Of a stretch of 64,000 nt of DNA, positions 18,287 to 27,042 are shown piece after piece. The stretch is from Ectothiorhodospira lacustris (GTDB taxonomy: Bacteria > Pseudomonadota > Gammaproteobacteria > Ectothiorhodospirales > Ectothiorhodospiraceae): positions 248,001 through 312,000 of the forward strand of contig NZ_JAJNQN010000001.1 of the NCBI RefSeq assembly GCF_022227845.1, read 5' to 3'. The position numbers and the translations under genes are program-made. Positions within the stretch are counted from its first letter, which is position 1, and the number at the start of each line of letters is the position of its first letter. Under the pieces are notes generated by a model, which saw nothing but the letters and a program-made list of their open reading frames with translations, was not told the DNA's origin and searched no databases.

Positions 18287-19121
18287 GGTGTTCGTGCTCC
18301 CCGGGCCCGTGGCAATCACACCCGGGCGGCCCGTCGAATTCCACTACGTCGCCATGCAGATCATGACGATGGTCATGGTGATGGGTGTACAGGGCCATTC
18401 CCGCCGGCATGGTCTTGCCGAACAGTTTGAGATAGGCGGGATCGCGGCTCACCACGTCCGGTTTGCCGGTACAGCACACATGCTGATTCAGACAGATCAC
18501 CGAATCGGCGGCAGCCATGACCAGATGCAGTTCATGGGACACCATCAGCACCCCGCACCCATAACGGTCCCGCAGGCGGGCGATGAGCTGGAACACCTCC
18601 CCCTGCCCGGCCACATCGACCCCCTGGGCGGGCTCATCCAGCACCAGAAGGTGAGGTTCCCGCAGCAACGCGCGGGCCAGCAGGATGCGCTGCATCTCCC
18701 CGCCGGAAACCGACTGAACGGGCTGCTCCAGCAGATGGTCACAGCCCACTTCCCGCAACACCCGGGCCAGGCTGTCCCTGTCGAAACGTCCTCCCAGCCC
18801 CAGAAACCGGCGTACCGTGATGGGCAGGATCTCATCCACCTGGATACGCTGGGGCATGTACCCGATACGCAGTCCGGGGCGACGCAGGACCCGGCCGCTG
18901 GAGGGTGACACCAGCCCCAGCAACACCTTGAGCAGGGAGGTCTTGCCGGCACCATTGGGACCGATGAGGGTGACGATCCGGCCCGGTTGAACCATCATGT
19001 CCACGCCGTCCAGAATCCGCCGTCCACCCGCCGTCAGTGCCACCTGTCGGGCGGCCAGCAAGGCGCCATCGACAGGGCGGAGATCATCACGGGATCTGCT
19101 CAAACTGGAAAGACGGAACAT
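18279..19121 (-). CDS. znuC: zinc ABC transporter ATPase ZnuC
   Basis: Cytoplasmic ATPase powering zinc import. The 280 residues show Walker A LIGPNGAGKTSLLK near residue 53, signature SVSGGEMQRILLARAL, Walker B HLLVLDEPAQGVD and a switch histidine in VLMVSHELHLV. The C-terminus is unusually histidine-rich (THHHDHRHDLHGD, then HGPGEHEHHG at the very end), plausibly a zinc-binding tail. Transcribed away from znuA, it shares the Zur-like operator at 19161-19178 with that gene. Confidence 0.94.
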   Translation of the reverse strand: MFRLSSLSRSRDDLRPVDGALLAARQVALTAGGRRILDGVDMMVQPGRIVTLIGPNGAGKTSLLKVLLGLVSPSSGRVLRRPGLRIGYMPQRIQVDEILPITVRRFLGLGGRFDRDSLARVLREVGCDHLLEQPVQSVSGGEMQRILLARALLREPHLLVLDEPAQGVDVAGQGEVFQLIARLRDRYGCGVLMVSHELHLVMAAADSVICLNQHVCCTGKPDVVSRDPAYLKLFGKTMPAGMALYTHHHDHRHDLHGDVVEFDGPPGCDCHGPGEHEHHG

Positions 19122-19160
19122 GGCAACCGGATCCGGCGCAGAGAAAATATCAAAAGGATT

Positions 19161-19178
19161 GTTATAGTATTACATAAC
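19161..19178. promoter_or_regulatory. Zur-like operator between znuC and znuA
   Basis: The 18-bp sequence GTTATAGTATTACATAAC is an AT-rich imperfect dyad. Its half-sites GTTATAGTA and GTTATGTAA (the latter on the opposite strand) match the GTTATA..TATAAC core known for gammaproteobacterial Zur boxes. It is central in the 83-bp divergent spacer, overlapping possible -10 hexamers in both directions, which is where a zinc-dependent repressor would block both promoters. Confidence 0.7.
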
Positions 19179-19204
19179 CACATCAGCCGAGGAGTCCATT
19201 CATC

Positions 19205-20179
19205 ATGCGCAACCGCCGATTGCTTGCGGGCCTTGCGGCCCTGGTCCTGCTACTGCCCCTGTCGCTGCAGGCAACCCCTCGGGTCGTGGTCAGCATACCC
19301 CCGATCCACAATCTGGTCAGCGGGGTCATGGAGGGCGTGGCCGAGCCGGTGCTGCTGGTACCCGGCGGGGCCTCGCCCCATGACTACGCCCTGCGTCCTT
19401 CGGACATGCGGCACCTGCAGGCGGCCCAGGTAGTGATCTGGGTGGGCCGGGACCTGGAGGGTTTTCTGGAGCGGCCGTTGGCCAGACTGCCGGAATCCGT
19501 GACGAAAGTCACCCTGCTCAAGGACGCCGACCTGGTGCGTCATGCGCTGCGTGAGGGAGGGATCTGGGAACGGCACGCCCATGACCACGGGCACAGCCAC
19601 AGCCACAGCCACAGCCACAGCCACAGCCATGATCACGGCCATCGCCATGACCACCATCATGACCTGGACAGCCATGTCTGGCTCTCCCCCGAGAACGCGA
19701 CCCGCATCGTGCGCCACGTGGCCGGGGTGCTGGCGGACGAGGATCCCGACCACGCCGTCCGCTATGAAGAAAATCGGGACCGCATCCTGGCCCGCCTTGG
19801 GGCACTGGATGCGGAACTTCAAGCCCGTCTGACGCCCGTTCGGGGGCATCCCTTCATCGTCTTTCACGATGCCTATCAATATTTCGAAAGACACTACGGC
19901 CTGACCCCGGCGGGCTCGGTGACGGTGGATCCGTCTCGCCCTGCGGGTGCCCGCCGGGTCCAGGAGATCCGTCAGCGGATTCAGGAGACCGATGCCATCT
20001 GCGTGTTCAGCGAACCCCAATTCCGGCCCGCCATCGTGGAGACCCTGATCGACGGCACCGGGGCACGCACCGGCGTGCTGGACCCGCTGGGGGCGGAACT
20101 GCCGGCGGGCGTGGAAAGCTATTACCGCCTGCTGGAGAACCTGGGGCAGAGCCTGGTGAGCTGTCTGACTGAAAGGTAG
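19205..20179 (+). CDS. znuA: zinc ABC transporter substrate-binding protein ZnuA
   Basis: Periplasmic zinc-capture protein of 324 residues. A signal peptide (ending LPLSLQA) is followed by VSIPPIHNLVSGVMEG. The GGASPHDYALRPSDMRHLQ motif supplies a conserved zinc-ligand histidine, with further ligands in VFHDAYQYFERHYGL and the C-terminal domain. Between the domains lies a charged loop built on repeated His-Ser pairs with additional HDHGH segments (about residues 120-155), typical of zinc-specific cluster A-1 proteins. Divergent from znuC; predicted Zur control. Confidence 0.95.
   Translation: MRNRRLLAGLAALVLLLPLSLQATPRVVVSIPPIHNLVSGVMEGVAEPVLLVPGGASPHDYALRPSDMRHLQAAQVVIWVGRDLEGFLERPLARLPESVTKVTLLKDADLVRHALREGGIWERHAHDHGHSHSHSHSHSHSHDHGHRHDHHHDLDSHVWLSPENATRIVRHVAGVLADEDPDHAVRYEENRDRILARLGALDAELQARLTPVRGHPFIVFHDAYQYFERHYGLTPAGSVTVDPSRPAGARRVQEIRQRIQETDAICVFSEPQFRPAIVETLIDGTGARTGVLDPLGAELPAGVESYYRLLENLGQSLVSCLTER
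19592..19627 (+). repeat. hexanucleotide repeat (CACAGC)x6 in znuA
   Basis: Six perfect tandem copies of CACAGC encode the His-Ser run in the metal-binding loop of ZnuA. Unit length is a multiple of three, so copy-number change would alter histidine number without a frameshift. Confidence 0.9.
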
Positions 20180-20192
20180 GGACACGACCTGC

Positions 20193-20221
20193 GCGCCCCT
20201 GCCGGGAACATGCAGGGGTGC
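20193..20221. terminator. hairpin downstream of znuA, terminator-like
   Basis: GCGCCCCTGC pairs with GCAGGGGTGC (ten pairs, one G-U) around a 9-nt loop, in the 62 bp between the convergent ends of znuA and the metallophosphoesterase. No T-run follows on either strand, so intrinsic termination is uncertain. Confidence 0.35.
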
Positions 20222-20241
20222 GGTTCAACCTGGCCTGATCA

Positions 20242-21069
20242 TCAAGAGGTGGAGACACCGATCCGGGCCGCCAGCGGCAGATCCGCTGCAGCAGCCGTGA
20301 CCGGCACCGGTTGGATGACCTCGGTCCGGGTGTGATCCGACCAGTGCAGCAGGTGCAGATTGCCCTGAAAATCCTCGGTCAGGGCGGTGCAGTGCTCCAC
20401 CCAGTCACCGTCGTTGCAGTAAAGCACCCCTTGGATGGACTCGATACCGGCCTTGTGAATATGGCCGCAGATATAGCCGTCGTAGTCACGGCGCACGGCC
20501 TCCCGGGCCGCGGCCTCCTCGAAGCGGCGCATGTAGCGCCGAGCCTTGGTCACCCGCCCCTTCACATGGGCGGACAGGGACCAGTAGGGGTGGCCCATAT
20601 AACCCCGCCAGCGGTTGTAATGCCGGTTCAGCCGCAGCAGCGCCTGATAGGCCCCATCCCCCAAGGCCTTGACCAATCGATTGTGCTTGACCAGGGCATC
20701 GAACTCATCACCGTGGCTGACGAGGAAGCGGCGACCGTCGGCGGTCAGATGCTCTGCGTCCAGACGCACCTTGACGCCCTGGAATTCCGTTCCGGCAAAG
20801 ACACGCAGGGCACCATCGTGGTTACCAGGGATATAGATCACCCGGGTGCCCGACTGTGCCTTGTCCAGGATCACCTGGATCACGGCACTGTGCTCGGCGC
20901 TCCAGTACACACGACGGCGCATGCTCCACAGATCGAAGATATCACCGACCAGGTAAAGATGATCGCATTGGGAGGATTCCAGAAAATCCAGCAGGTATTC
21001 GGCACGGCATTCCCGGGTACCCAGATGAACATCGGAAATGAAGATGCTGCGGCATTCGATGGTGGCCAT
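20242..21069 (-). CDS. plcP: metallophosphoesterase, PlcP-like (UDP-diacylglucosamine hydrolase-like)
   Basis: Calcineurin-type phosphoesterase of 275 residues. Metal-ligand blocks are FISDVHLGTRE near residue 9, YLVGDIFDLW near 39, YIPGNHDGALR near 76, VSHGDEFDA near 115 and YICGHIHKAGI near 197. The FDLW and HGDEFDA segments resemble LpxH but the length and C-terminal half fit the LpxH-like group containing PlcP, the phospholipase C that cleaves membrane phospholipids to diacylglycerol under phosphate starvation in rhizobia, marine bacteria and Pseudomonas. There is no signal peptide. A Pho-box-like array lies just upstream, favouring PlcP over lipid A synthesis. The symbol is provisional. 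Confidence 0.68.
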   Translation of the reverse strand: MATIECRSIFISDVHLGTRECRAEYLLDFLESSQCDHLYLVGDIFDLWSMRRRVYWSAEHSAVIQVILDKAQSGTRVIYIPGNHDGALRVFAGTEFQGVKVRLDAEHLTADGRRFLVSHGDEFDALVKHNRLVKALGDGAYQALLRLNRHYNRWRGYMGHPYWSLSAHVKGRVTKARRYMRRFEEAAAREAVRRDYDGYICGHIHKAGIESIQGVLYCNDGDWVEHCTALTEDFQGNLHLLHWSDHTRTEVIQPVPVTAAAADLPLAARIGVSTS

Positions 21070-21090
21070 GGCGGTGCTGTCCCCGGTTCG

Positions 21091-21146
21091 GAATAGGGGA
21101 CAGGGTGAACCAGCCGGATGACGGGGAGATCACGGCACCGTGAAGG
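21091..21146 (-). promoter_or_regulatory. candidate PhoB-type promoter of the plcP-like gene
   Basis: On the minus strand, CCTTCAC (21140-21146), CCGTGAT (21129-21135), CCGTCAT (21118-21124) and a degenerate CTGGTTC (21107-21113) recur every 11 bp. A 10-bp gap leads to a weak -10, CTATTC (21091-21096). This is the same geometry as at the ols operon. Individual units are degenerate, so the call depends on periodicity and on the gene's proposed role. Confidence 0.42.
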
Positions 21147-21241
21147 AAACGTGGCAATACCTGAACGGCAGGCGTTACCAGGCAAAGCCTGGTAACAGGA
21201 AGGTAAGGGAAATCGGCTATCCGCAACTATCGACCAGTCGC

Positions 21242-21757
21242 TCAGGGCTGAACCATCTCCAGATCCATCCGGATTTCATCCAGCCCCTGGCGGGCGCACA
21301 TCTCGTCCGTCTCACCGGAAGGGGCGCCGCTCACACCGATGCCGCCGATGATCCGGCCCGCTGCATGGATCGGCAATCCGCCGGCGGAAAAGACCACGCC
21401 ATCCACCTTGCCCACCTGAAAGGGTTTGGTGAAGCGGTCTTCCATCTCGGACAGAGGGCCATTGAAGGACATGGCGGTATAGGCCTTCTGGCGGCTGATC
21501 GCCAGGGTCAGGTCCACCGCCAGGGTATCCCGCAGGACCACCTGGGTATTGCCGCCCCGGTCCACCACCGTGACCGCCACGTTGACGCCGGCCTCGCGGC
21601 AAGCCTCCAGGGTGGCCCAGGCCAGGCGGGAGGCCGTATCCAGGGTCATGACCTTGATGTTCATGGTCACCGGGGCTTCGTCGGCCTGGATGGGGACGGC
21701 GGCCAGGCAGAGGGTCAGGGCACCGGCAGCCAGGGTGGCGGGCAGTTTCATCGGCAT
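21242..21757 (-). CDS. secreted GlcG/HbpS-like heme-binding family protein
   Basis: A 171-residue protein with an N-terminal signal peptide (MKLPATLAAGALTLCLAAVPIQA) and one GlcG/HbpS domain. Domain hallmarks are MTLDTASRLAWATLEACREAG, VTVVDRGGNTQVVLRDTLA, RQKAYTAMSF, and a C-terminal GGLPIHAAGRIIGGIGVSGAPSG. Members are periplasmic or extracellular heme- or cobalamin-related proteins, or encoded near glycolate oxidase genes; the biochemical role is mostly unknown. ATG 21757 or 21751 may start translation. It is flanked by plcP and dgkA on the same strand, with gaps above 120 bp on each side. Confidence 0.75.
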   Translation of the reverse strand: MPMKLPATLAAGALTLCLAAVPIQADEAPVTMNIKVMTLDTASRLAWATLEACREAGVNVAVTVVDRGGNTQVVLRDTLAVDLTLAISRQKAYTAMSFNGPLSEMEDRFTKPFQVGKVDGVVFSAGGLPIHAAGRIIGGIGVSGAPSGETDEMCARQGLDEIRMDLEMVQP

Positions 21758-21881
21758 CGGCTTTCACTCCAGGGTGGTGGTACGGACCGATGGGGCCGAT
21801 CGGATGCCGGCCCCTTGTTGTGATGTCCTTGAGTGTAGCCCTGAACAGACGAAAATGCCGCAGCAGAACCGTCCAGGGGAG

Positions 21882-22241
21882 TTACATCAGCACCAGCGCC
21901 CACACCGCCACGGCATGGAGGATGGACAGCAGCACCGCCGCCGAGCCCATGTCCTTGGCCCGGGCCGAGAGGTCATGGAATTCCTGGCCGATGCGATCAA
22001 TGGCCGCCTCGATCCCGGAGTTCAGCAACTCCACGATGAGGATCAGGAACAGGCTGCCGATCAGCAGGGCCCGTTCCACCCCGTCCGACCCCAGCCACAA
22101 GGCCAGGGGCACCAGGACAATCATCGCCAACAGTTCCTGGCGGAAGGCGGCCTCATGACGGAAGGTGCTTCTCAACCCCTGCCAGGAATACCCCGCCGCC
22201 TTGATGATCCGGGTCAGACCCCGGTTACCACTGTAGGCCAT
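21882..22241 (-). CDS. dgkA: diacylglycerol kinase
   Basis: Small inner-membrane kinase that phosphorylates diacylglycerol to phosphatidic acid, recycling diacylglycerol produced by membrane reactions. The 119 residues have the DgkA pattern: an amphipathic N-terminus with GLRSTFRHEAAFRQE, then three hydrophobic helices, and the catalytic ELLNSGIEAAIDRIG segment near residue 70. It starts on the last base of gcvPB and is therefore the distal gene of the gcv transcript. With the nearby plcP-like and glycosyltransferase genes it could modulate a diacylglycerol pool (inference). Confidence 0.93.
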   Translation of the reverse strand: MAYSGNRGLTRIIKAAGYSWQGLRSTFRHEAAFRQELLAMIVLVPLALWLGSDGVERALLIGSLFLILIVELLNSGIEAAIDRIGQEFHDLSARAKDMGSAAVLLSILHAVAVWALVLM

Positions 22242-23701
22242 CAGTCGGTCTCGACCTCAGGAAACCAAGCCACATCCAATGCCTTGGCGGCGCGCACCTC
22301 ATCGAAGCGCCGGTTAGGCTGGGTGTAGGGGGCACCCTTCACCTTCTCGGGCTCGGCTGCCGCCTCTTCCAGGATCTTCGCCATGGCCTCCACGAAGGTG
22401 TCCAGGGTCTCCTTGCTTTCGGTCTCGGTAGGCTCGATCAGCAGGCATTCGGGCACCAACAGGGGGAAATAGGTGGTAGGCGCATGGAAGCCGTAGTCCA
22501 GCAGACGCTTGGCCACATCCATGGCGGTCACACCCTGCGCCTTGGCCTGACGGCGCAGGGTGACGATGAACTCGTGGGTGGCGCGGCGCTGCGGGAAGGC
22601 CAGGTCATAGCCCAGTGCCCGCAGGCGGGCCATCACGTAGTTGGCGTTCAGGGTGGAGTAGTCCGCCACCTTGGGCATGCCTTCCCGACCCAGCAGACGC
22701 ATGTAGACGTAGGCCCGCAGCAGTACCCCGGCATTGCCGGCAAAGGCGGACAGGCGGCCGATGCTCTGGGGCAGGTCCCGCTCCGTGAGCCAGCGATAGC
22801 GATCCCCATCCCGGCCCACCACCGGGATGGGGAGGAAGGGCTTGAGCCGCTCGCTCACGCCCACGGCACCGGCCCCGGGACCACCGCCCCCATGGGGGGT
22901 GGAGAAGGTCTTGTGCAGGTTCATGTGGATGACGTCGAAGCCCATGTCGCCGGGGCGCACCTTGCCCAGAATGGCGTTCAGGTTGGCGCCGTCGTAGTAC
23001 AACAGGCCGCCGGCGTCATGGACCACCTTGGCGATCTCGTGGATGCGGCGCTCGAACACCCCCAGGGTGGACGGATTGGTGAGCATGATCCCCGCGGTGG
23101 CGGGTCCCACGGCGGCCTTGAGGGCCTCCATGTCCACGTCACCGGAATCGTCGGTGGGGATCTCGCGCACGGCATAACCGCACATGGTGGCGGTGGCCGG
23201 GTTGGTGCCGTGGGCGGCATCGGGCACCAGGATCTCGGTACGGCCTTCGTCTCCCCGGGCCTTGTGATAGGCATGGATCATGGCCACCCCGGCGAACTCG
23301 CCCTGGGCCCCGGCCATGGGGGTGAGGGACACGGCCCGCATGCCGGTGACATCCTTGAGCATCTCCTGCAGTTCGAACATGCAGGACAAAAAGCCCTGGC
23401 TCACCGACTCAGGCGCATAGGGATGGCGGCGCAGGAAGCCGGGCAGCATGGCCAGGCTGTTACAGACTCTGGGGTTGTACTTCATGGTGCACGAACCCAG
23501 GGGATAGAAATGGGTGTCGATGGAGAAGTTTTTCTGGGACAGGCGGGTGTAGTGACGCACCACGTCCAGTTCGGACACCTCCGGCAACGGCGCCGAGCGA
23601 CGACGCCGAAAACGCTCGGGCAGCGCGGCGACATCCGCACGGCCGGCCGGGGCCTGGCTGGGGGTCCGGCGACCGGGACGGGAACGTTCAAAAATCAGCA
23701 T
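22241..23701 (-). CDS. gcvPB: glycine dehydrogenase (decarboxylating) subunit 2
   Basis: C-terminal half of the split P-protein of the glycine cleavage system, which carries the PLP cofactor. The 486 residues from ATG 23701 show [18 protein letters not shown] near residue 52, [25 protein letters not shown], the PLP-lysine segment [20 protein letters not shown] near 260, and [18 protein letters not shown]. The long upstream extension of the frame runs into the repeat region and is not coding. It is separated from its partner gcvPA by tpx and two repeat arrays, although all share one strand. Confidence 0.95.
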   Translation of the reverse strand: MLIFERSRPGRRTPSQAPAGRADVAALPERFRRRRSAPLPEVSELDVVRHYTRLSQKNFSIDTHFYPLGSCTMKYNPRVCNSLAMLPGFLRRHPYAPESVSQGFLSCMFELQEMLKDVTGMRAVSLTPMAGAQGEFAGVAMIHAYHKARGDEGRTEILVPDAAHGTNPATATMCGYAVREIPTDDSGDVDMEALKAAVGPATAGIMLTNPSTLGVFERRIHEIAKVVHDAGGLLYYDGANLNAILGKVRPGDMGFDVIHMNLHKTFSTPHGGGGPGAGAVGVSERLKPFLPIPVVGRDGDRYRWLTERDLPQSIGRLSAFAGNAGVLLRAYVYMRLLGREGMPKVADYSTLNANYVMARLRALGYDLAFPQRRATHEFIVTLRRQAKAQGVTAMDVAKRLLDYGFHAPTTYFPLLVPECLLIEPTETESKETLDTFVEAMAKILEEAAAEPEKVKGAPYTQPNRRFDEVRAAKALDVAWFPEVETD

Positions 23702-23832
23702 TGCCTGGCTCCTGAAAAAATTCGGTATTGGTTCAAAATCCCTCGCCGCGGGAAAAAACTGCCGCCGGACCCGTCTAAAGGGTGCACACCGACAGCCCCT
23801 CCCCCGAGGGAAGTTCTGAAAAAGCCTATTGC

Positions 23833-24193
23833 CGTAGCGGGAGTCCAGGGGTTTCATCCCACAACTGGATTCCCGCTTGCGCGGGAATGACGGGGGCGGA
23901 TGCGAGTCACCGCCGCGAAGGTCGCCTTAGCCGTCACCCCCGCGAAAGCCCCCTTGGCCGTCACTCCCGCGAAAGCGGGAGTCCAGGGTTCTCCGTTTGT
24001 CCGTGGATTCCCGCCTGCGCGGGAATGACGGGTGAGGATGCGAGCCCCCCCCGAAAGCCCACCCCCTAGTCGTCACTCCCACAAAGCCCCTTTAGCCGTC
24101 ACTCCCGCAAAGCCCCTTTAGCCGTCACTCCCGCGAAAGCGGGAGTCCAGGGTTCTCCGTTTGCCACTGGATTTCCGCCTGCGCGGGAATGAC
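23833..24193. repeat. array of palindromic REP-like elements, downstream of tpx
   Basis: Two complete ~71-bp elements (23959-24030, 24123-24193) and one with a truncated left arm (23833-23893). Each has a left arm CGTCACTCCCGCGAAAGCGG... ending TCCAG and a right arm starting CTGGATTCCCGC and ending GGGAATGACG; the arms are mutually complementary and each contains its own small hairpin. Between them lie degenerate half-units of about 25 bp (CCGTCACTCCCGCAAAGCCC type). The 507-bp gap 23702-24208 between tpx and gcvPB is mostly this material; I see no gene in it. Short reading frames here merely translate the repeat. Confidence 0.85.
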
Positions 24194-24208
24194 CGGCTCA
24201 GGACAAAA

Positions 24209-24709
24209 TCAGCCCAGCGCCGCGTAGGCCGCGTCGTAATCCGGCTCCTGGGCGATCTCGGGCACCAGCTCGGTATAGACCACATGGTCGTGGGCATCCA
24301 GCACCAGCACGGCGCGGGCGGTGATGCCCGCCAGAGGGCCGTCCACGATCAGTACGCCGTAGTCCTTGGCGAAGTTGCGGGACCGCATCATGGACAGGGT
24401 CTTCACCTTGTCCACATTCTCGGCGCCACAGAAACGGCCCTGGGCAAAGGGCAGGTCCGCAGAGACCACCAGTACCACCACGTCATCCCGATCGCCCACC
24501 CAATCGTTGAATTTCTTGGTGGACAGGGCGCAAAGCCCGGTATCCAGGCTGGGAGTGATATAGAGGATCTTCTTCCTGCCGCTGAAGTCGCTCAGATTGA
24601 CGTCGTTGAGCTCCTTGTCCACCAGGGTGAACGCGGGGGCGGCACTGCCCACCTTGGGCAGATCGCCGCAGGTGTTGATGGGGTTGCCTTGCAAGGTAAT
24701 CCGGGTCAT
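24209..24709 (-). CDS. tpx: thiol peroxidase
   Basis: Atypical 2-Cys peroxiredoxin reducing lipid and hydrogen peroxides with thioredoxin. The 166 residues include PKVGSAAPAFTLVDKEL, the peroxidatic cysteine in ITPSLDTGLCALSTKKFN near residue 61, and the resolving cysteine in FAQGRFCGAENV near 95, giving the usual ~34-residue spacing. Family consensus has DTPVC; here it is DTGLC, so the residues before the peroxidatic cysteine are unusual. It lies between the two halves of glycine dehydrogenase, bracketed by near-identical repeat arrays, and looks like an insertion. Confidence 0.92.
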   Translation of the reverse strand: MTRITLQGNPINTCGDLPKVGSAAPAFTLVDKELNDVNLSDFSGRKKILYITPSLDTGLCALSTKKFNDWVGDRDDVVVLVVSADLPFAQGRFCGAENVDKVKTLSMMRSRNFAKDYGVLIVDGPLAGITARAVLVLDAHDHVVYTELVPEIAQEPDYDAAYAALG

Positions 24710-24804
24710 CGCTTTGACTCCTCGTGCTGGTTGGTCAGAGAGCTGAAGAACAAAGGGAAATACTGATCAGGCCCCCTCATTGTGCCACTCCTGTCTACTA
24801 CTAC

Positions 24805-25062
24805 GTCACTCCCGCAAAGCCCCCCTTAGTCGTCACTTCCGCGAAAGCCCCTTTGGCCGTCACTCCCGCGAAAGCGGGAGTCCAGGGTTCTCCGTTTGTC
24901 ACTGGATTCCCGCCTACGCGGGAATGACGGGTGTGGATGCGCACCCCCGAAAGCCCCCCTTAGTCGTCACTTCCGCGAAACCCCCTTTGGCCGTCACTCC
25001 CGCGAAAGCGGGAGTCCAGGGTTCTCCGTTTGTCACTGGATTCCCGCCTGCGCGGGAATGAC
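24805..25062. repeat. array of palindromic REP-like elements, upstream of tpx
   Basis: Two complete elements of the same family (24858-24929, 24992-25062), each preceded by degenerate half-units (near 24805, 24833 and 24965) with the CCGTCACTTCCGCGAAA pattern. Orientation and loop sequence (GGGTTCTCCGTTTGTCACTGG) match the array on the other side of tpx. The 460-bp gap 24710-25169 between gcvPA and tpx contains this array plus about 100 bp near 25063-25169 with a short GCCCAACCAG direct repeat (twice within 25089-25118). I see no gene in it. Confidence 0.85.
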
Positions 25063-25169
25063 TGATTCAGAACATCCAGGGTGTAGCTGCCCAACCAGGC
25101 ACCGCAGTTGCCCAACCAGAGTGTAGCTGTCCCACATGGACATATCGTTAAAGCCGGGCCGATGCCGAA

Positions 25170-26537
25170 TCAGTCCGCCAAGTCCGCCCGCGCCTGTTCC
25201 AGTACGGCCACGTAGCGATCCAGGTCCGCCGCGGTCTTGGTCTCCGTGACGCAGACCAGGATGGCGTCGGACAGGTCGGGGTGGTCAGGCCCCAGGGCAT
25301 GACCACCGAGTACCCCTGCCGCCGCCATGCGCTCCAGCAGGGCTTCGCCATCCACGCCCACCCGCAACACGAACTCGTGGAAGCGCTCGTCGGAGAACAG
25401 GACCTCGAAGCCCCGCTCCTTGAGCCGCGCCACCAGTGACCCACAGCCCTCGACGCAGGCTCCGGCCACCCGTTCCAGACCTTCCGGCCCCAGCAGGGCC
25501 ATGTGGATAGTGGCGGCGGTCACCACCAGCCCCTGATTGGTGCAGATGTTGGAGGTGGCCTTGGAACGGCGGATATGCTGTTCCCGAGCCTGCAGGGTGA
25601 GCACGAAACCGGGACGACCGTCCGCATCCACGGTGCGGCCGACGATGCGCCCAGGCATCTGGCGCACATGTTCCTTGCGACAGCACAAAAAGCCGAAGTA
25701 CGGGCCACCGGAAGACAGGGGGGCCCCCAGGGGCTGGCCATCCCCCACCACCATGTCCACACCCTGCCGCCCCCACTGCCCCGGCGGGGTGAGCAGGGCC
25801 AGGCTGACGGGATTGACCACACCGATGGCCTGGGCGCCGTTGGCATGGGCCCAGTCGGTCAGGGCGTCCACCTCCTCCAGCACACCGAAGAAGTTGGGCT
25901 GAGGGATCACCAGGGCGGTGATATCCTCACCGGCAAAGGTCTCAAGGACGGCCGGATCGACCCGACCGGTGGCCGGATCGAACGGGACATCCACGATCTC
26001 GATCCCCTGGCTGGCCACGATGCCGCGGGTCACGCTGCGGTAGGCCGGATGCACCGTCAGAGGCATGAGCACCCGGTGGCTCTTCGAACGCCGGTTGGCG
26101 CGCACGGCCATGAGCACCGCCTCGGACAGGGCGGAGGCACCGTCATACAGGGAGGCGTTGGAAATGGGCAGCCCCGTCAGACCGGCCATCATGGACTGAT
26201 ATTCGTAGATCACCTGCAGGGTGCCCTGACTGGCCTCGGCCTGGTAGGGGGTGTAGGCACTGTAGAACTCGCCCCGGGTGGCAATCTGCCAGACCGCCGC
26301 CGGGATGTGGTGTTCATAGGCACCGGCACCGATGAAGTTCAGGCCCATGACGTCCTGGGCGGCCCGTTCCTCCATGAGCCGGGTGATCTCCATCTCGCCG
26401 ATGGCCCGCGGGATGGCGTTGAGTCCGTCCACCCGCAGGGCGGCGGGGATCTCGTCGAACAGTGTCTCGATGCTGTCGGCACCGATGGCCGCCAGCATCT
26501 CGCGCACGTCGGTGTCGGTGTGGGGAATGAAGGGCAT
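25170..26537 (-). CDS. gcvPA: glycine dehydrogenase (decarboxylating) subunit 1
   Basis: N-terminal half of the split P-protein. From ATG 26537 it has 455 residues, starting [20 protein letters not shown] as is usual for the family. Further hallmarks are [19 protein letters not shown] near residue 66, [31 protein letters not shown] and SNICTNQGL. The frame remains open to 26882, but that stretch overlaps gcvH in another frame and is spurious. It lies 46 bp after gcvH. Confidence 0.95.
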   Translation of the reverse strand: MPFIPHTDTDVREMLAAIGADSIETLFDEIPAALRVDGLNAIPRAIGEMEITRLMEERAAQDVMGLNFIGAGAYEHHIPAAVWQIATRGEFYSAYTPYQAEASQGTLQVIYEYQSMMAGLTGLPISNASLYDGASALSEAVLMAVRANRRSKSHRVLMPLTVHPAYRSVTRGIVASQGIEIVDVPFDPATGRVDPAVLETFAGEDITALVIPQPNFFGVLEEVDALTDWAHANGAQAIGVVNPVSLALLTPPGQWGRQGVDMVVGDGQPLGAPLSSGGPYFGFLCCRKEHVRQMPGRIVGRTVDADGRPGFVLTLQAREQHIRRSKATSNICTNQGLVVTAATIHMALLGPEGLERVAGACVEGCGSLVARLKERGFEVLFSDERFHEFVLRVGVDGEALLERMAAAGVLGGHALGPDHPDLSDAILVCVTETKTAADLDRYVAVLEQARADLAD

Positions 26538-26583
26538 GGTGATTCCGCTGCTTGTCTGGGTGGGGGGATCAGGGAGACCTGGA

Positions 26584-26976
26584 TCAGCTTTCCGCTTCCA
26601 GATGGGCAGCGTAGGCATCGGCATCCATGAGGGCCTCCACGGCAGCGGCGTCGGTGGGCTTGATACGGAAGATCCAGCCCTCGCCATAGGCATCGCCGTT
26701 GACCAGTTCGGGGCTGTCGGCAAGTTGTTCATTGACGGCCACCACATCGCCGGCGACGGGGGCGTAGACATCGGAAGCGGCCTTGACGGATTCCACCACG
26801 GCGCAGGCACCACCGGCATCCAGATGGGCACCCACTTCCGGGGTTTCCACGAACACCAGGTCACCCAGCAGTTCCTGGGCATGGTCGGAGATGCCGATGG
26901 TGAGGGTGCCGTCGGCCTCCTTGCGGACCCACTCGTGGGACGCGGCGTATCTGAGTTCTGCGGGGACGTTGCTCAT
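26584..26976 (-). CDS. gcvH: glycine cleavage system H protein
   Basis: Lipoyl carrier that shuttles the aminomethyl group between the P, T and L proteins. The 130 residues begin [20 protein letters not shown], have the [22 protein letters not shown] segment, and carry the lipoylated lysine in [16 protein letters not shown] near residue 64. The position between gcvT (66 bp upstream) and gcvPA matches the gcvT-H-PA order. Confidence 0.96.
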   Translation of the reverse strand: MSNVPAELRYAASHEWVRKEADGTLTIGISDHAQELLGDLVFVETPEVGAHLDAGGACAVVESVKAASDVYAPVAGDVVAVNEQLADSPELVNGDAYGEGWIFRIKPTDAAAVEALMDADAYAAHLEAES

Positions 26977-27042
26977 GGGGACTCCTGATGAAGGGTTCGG
27001 GGTATCGGGAAAATGGGTTCGGGTTCGACGGAACGTCGGTGT

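Noticed and set aside
23833-25062. CRISPR array
   Set aside because: The repeats are palindromic with complementary arms, spacing is irregular, and no uniform spacers or cas genes are present.
23782-25126. Small reading frames with the repeated peptide [19 protein letters not shown]
   Set aside because: Translations of the palindromic repeat elements, found in several frames and copies.
22241-26537. Frameshifted or broken glycine dehydrogenase
   Set aside because: The two-subunit gcvPA/gcvPB form is a normal variant; both parts are full length.
26538-26882. N-terminal extension of gcvPA
   Set aside because: Lies in another frame of gcvH; the ATG at 26537 gives the canonical N-terminus.
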